Assembly (NCBI GenBank): GCA_022747635.1
Contig: JAKTNV010000001.1
Span: 38,930,072 to 38,994,071 of the forward strand
Direction: 5' to 3'
From: Hetaerina americana
Taxonomy: Eukaryota; Arthropoda; Insecta; Odonata; Calopterygidae
Length of the DNA stretch: 64,000 nt
Notes under the pieces: model-generated
Database searches by the model: none
Told to the model about the DNA's origin: nothing
The model's input: the letters and a program-made list of their open reading frames with translations, nothing else
In this document: piece by piece, positions 62,815 to 64,000 of the stretch
How positions within the stretch are numbered: the first letter of the stretch is position 1
Layout of the letters: the number at the start of each line of letters is the position of its first letter
Program-made: the position numbers and the translations under genes

Positions 62815-64000
62815 CGATGTCTGTTCAAAAAAATATCACGACTTTTGTGTTTTAAAAAATTATTTATTTATTCATGAATATCTATTTTTCCCCGTCAAAG
62901 TAATCCCCATTAGATATTATACACTTGTGCCAACGTTTTTTCCAATCCTCGAAGCACTTCAAAAAATCATGTTTTGGGATCTTGTTCAGCTCCTCCTTCG
63001 ATTCAGCCTTTATCTGGTCAATCGTAGCGTAGCGTCGTCCTTTCATGTGCCGGGAAAAAGATAAAGTCACTGGGGCCCACATCTGGGGAATACCGTGGCT
63101 GTGGTATCATTAGTGTGTTGTTTTTGGCCGAAAATTCTTGCACAAGTAACGATGTGTGGGCAGGGGCGTTGTGATGGTGGAAAAGCGAATTTTTGTTCTT
63201 CCACAAATCCGGGCGTTTGTGGTGGATTGCTTCGCGCAAATTGCGCATAACTTGTAGGTAATATTCCTTATTTACCGTTATACCCTGAGGTAAGATCTCA
63301 TCATGCACCCCGCCTCTGCAATCGAAGAAAACTGTAAGCAACACTTTCACATTCGACCGAACTTGGCGAGCTTTTTTCGGTCTTGGCTCGTGCTGTTCCA
63401 TTGGGATGATTGAGCGTTAGTTCCCCATAAACCCATGATTCGTTACCCTTTATGACCCTCTGGAGTAAATTTGGGTCGTCGCGGACATAGTCCCACACCT
63501 CATTAGCAATGTTAATGCTTAGCAGTTTTTGATCGAAATTGAGTAATTTTGGTACGAATATCGCGGCGACCAGTGTCATGCCCAAATCATTGGTAAAAAT
63601 CGAATGGCACGAGCCAATCGATATGTATAGGTCCTCAGCAACTTCTCTAAGGGTGATTTGACGATTGGCCAATACTATTTTCTTCACTTCATCAATGTTT
63701 TTGTCTGTTGTTGACGTCCTCGGGCGTCCGGCACTCTCTTCGTCGTTCAAATCTTCTCGGCCTTCTGAGAACATTTTGTTCCGCCGATGTACATTGATTC
63801 AGGTAGCTTCTCCACATGCACATATAGTATAACATTCGGAATGCGTCCGCGCACTTCTTTCGTTTTTCACACAAAATTTGATACAGATTCTTTAATCCAT
63901 TTTTTGTAACAGGCAAAAATCGGAGACCAGCCAAAACACGTCAATGCAAAACAGCTGTTAACAACTAACTGAACATTAAAAATGGCTGAAAATTTCGTCA
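62815..64000 (-). mobile_element. Second mariner-type transposon, degraded, running off the window
   Basis: The minus-strand transposase lies in at least three frames: RICIKFCVK-like start near 63.9 kb, EGREDLNDEESAGRPRTSTT, REVAEDLYISIGSCHSIF, SWVYGELTLNHPN, RPDLWKNKNSLFHHHNAPAH, QPRYSPDVGPSDF and FEDWKKRWHKCIISNGDYF. Two of three catalytic Asp are replaced (GNESWVYG has N for D; HHHNAPAH has H for D), so it is inactive. The left terminal repeat region starts near 62815 (TGTCTGTTCAAAAAAATATC); the other end is outside the window. A different mariner lineage from the 59.9-kb copy. Confidence 0.88.

Overview
The window is arthropod nuclear DNA, most likely from an insect with a large, repeat-rich genome. 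It is AT-rich, has long introns and microsatellites, and carries degraded non-LTR retrotransposons, tRNA-derived SINEs and mariner and Tigger-type DNA transposons. There are no operons and no prokaryotic signals. The only gene whose family I recognise belongs to the Spätzle/neurotrophin group.

Main gene: eight coding exons on the + strand (10735-10758, 33821-34049, 35659-35773, 37894-38037, a less certain 38526-38714, 42678-42989, 45489-45687, 46011-46295) join in one frame. They encode a secreted protein of about 498 aa, or 435 aa without the uncertain exon. It has a signal peptide split by a 23-kb intron, a proline- and charge-rich prodomain, and a C-terminal cystine-knot domain of the Spätzle family (Toll-receptor ligand type; best guess the spz3/spz4 subgroup). 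A GC-rich region at about 9.9-10.76 kb is the probable promoter. Intron 7 appears to use a GC-AG splice pair.

Second gene: two phase-compatible exons (57901-58021 and 62415-62510, +) belong to a protein I cannot name. A possible terminal exon lies at 61243-61378. Weaker single-exon candidates lie at 55262-55351 (+) and 3065-3175 (-).

Mobile DNA by region: 0-9 kb holds a tandemly duplicated tRNA-derived unit, a 218-bp foldback element, head-to-head LINE relics and two SINEs. Intron 1 (10.8-33.8 kb) holds LINE relics, two SINE copies (one folded into an inverted repeat), long dinucleotide repeats and two more GC-rich patches. Intron 5 holds a young, 5'-truncated non-LTR element with an uninterrupted reading frame of about 878 codons. 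The region 48.9-56.3 kb is mostly relics: Tigger, a nearly full-length degraded LINE split by a SINE, and an RT fragment. Two mariner copies lie at 59.9-61.0 kb (+) and 62.8-64.0 kb (-, running off the window).

The most unusual structural theme is a set of perfect or near-perfect short inverted duplications (14-17 bp arms, 2-60 nt spacers) at unrelated sites, several inside transposon relics. They look like template-switch or foldback events. No CRISPR array, rRNA or clearly functional tRNA was seen.
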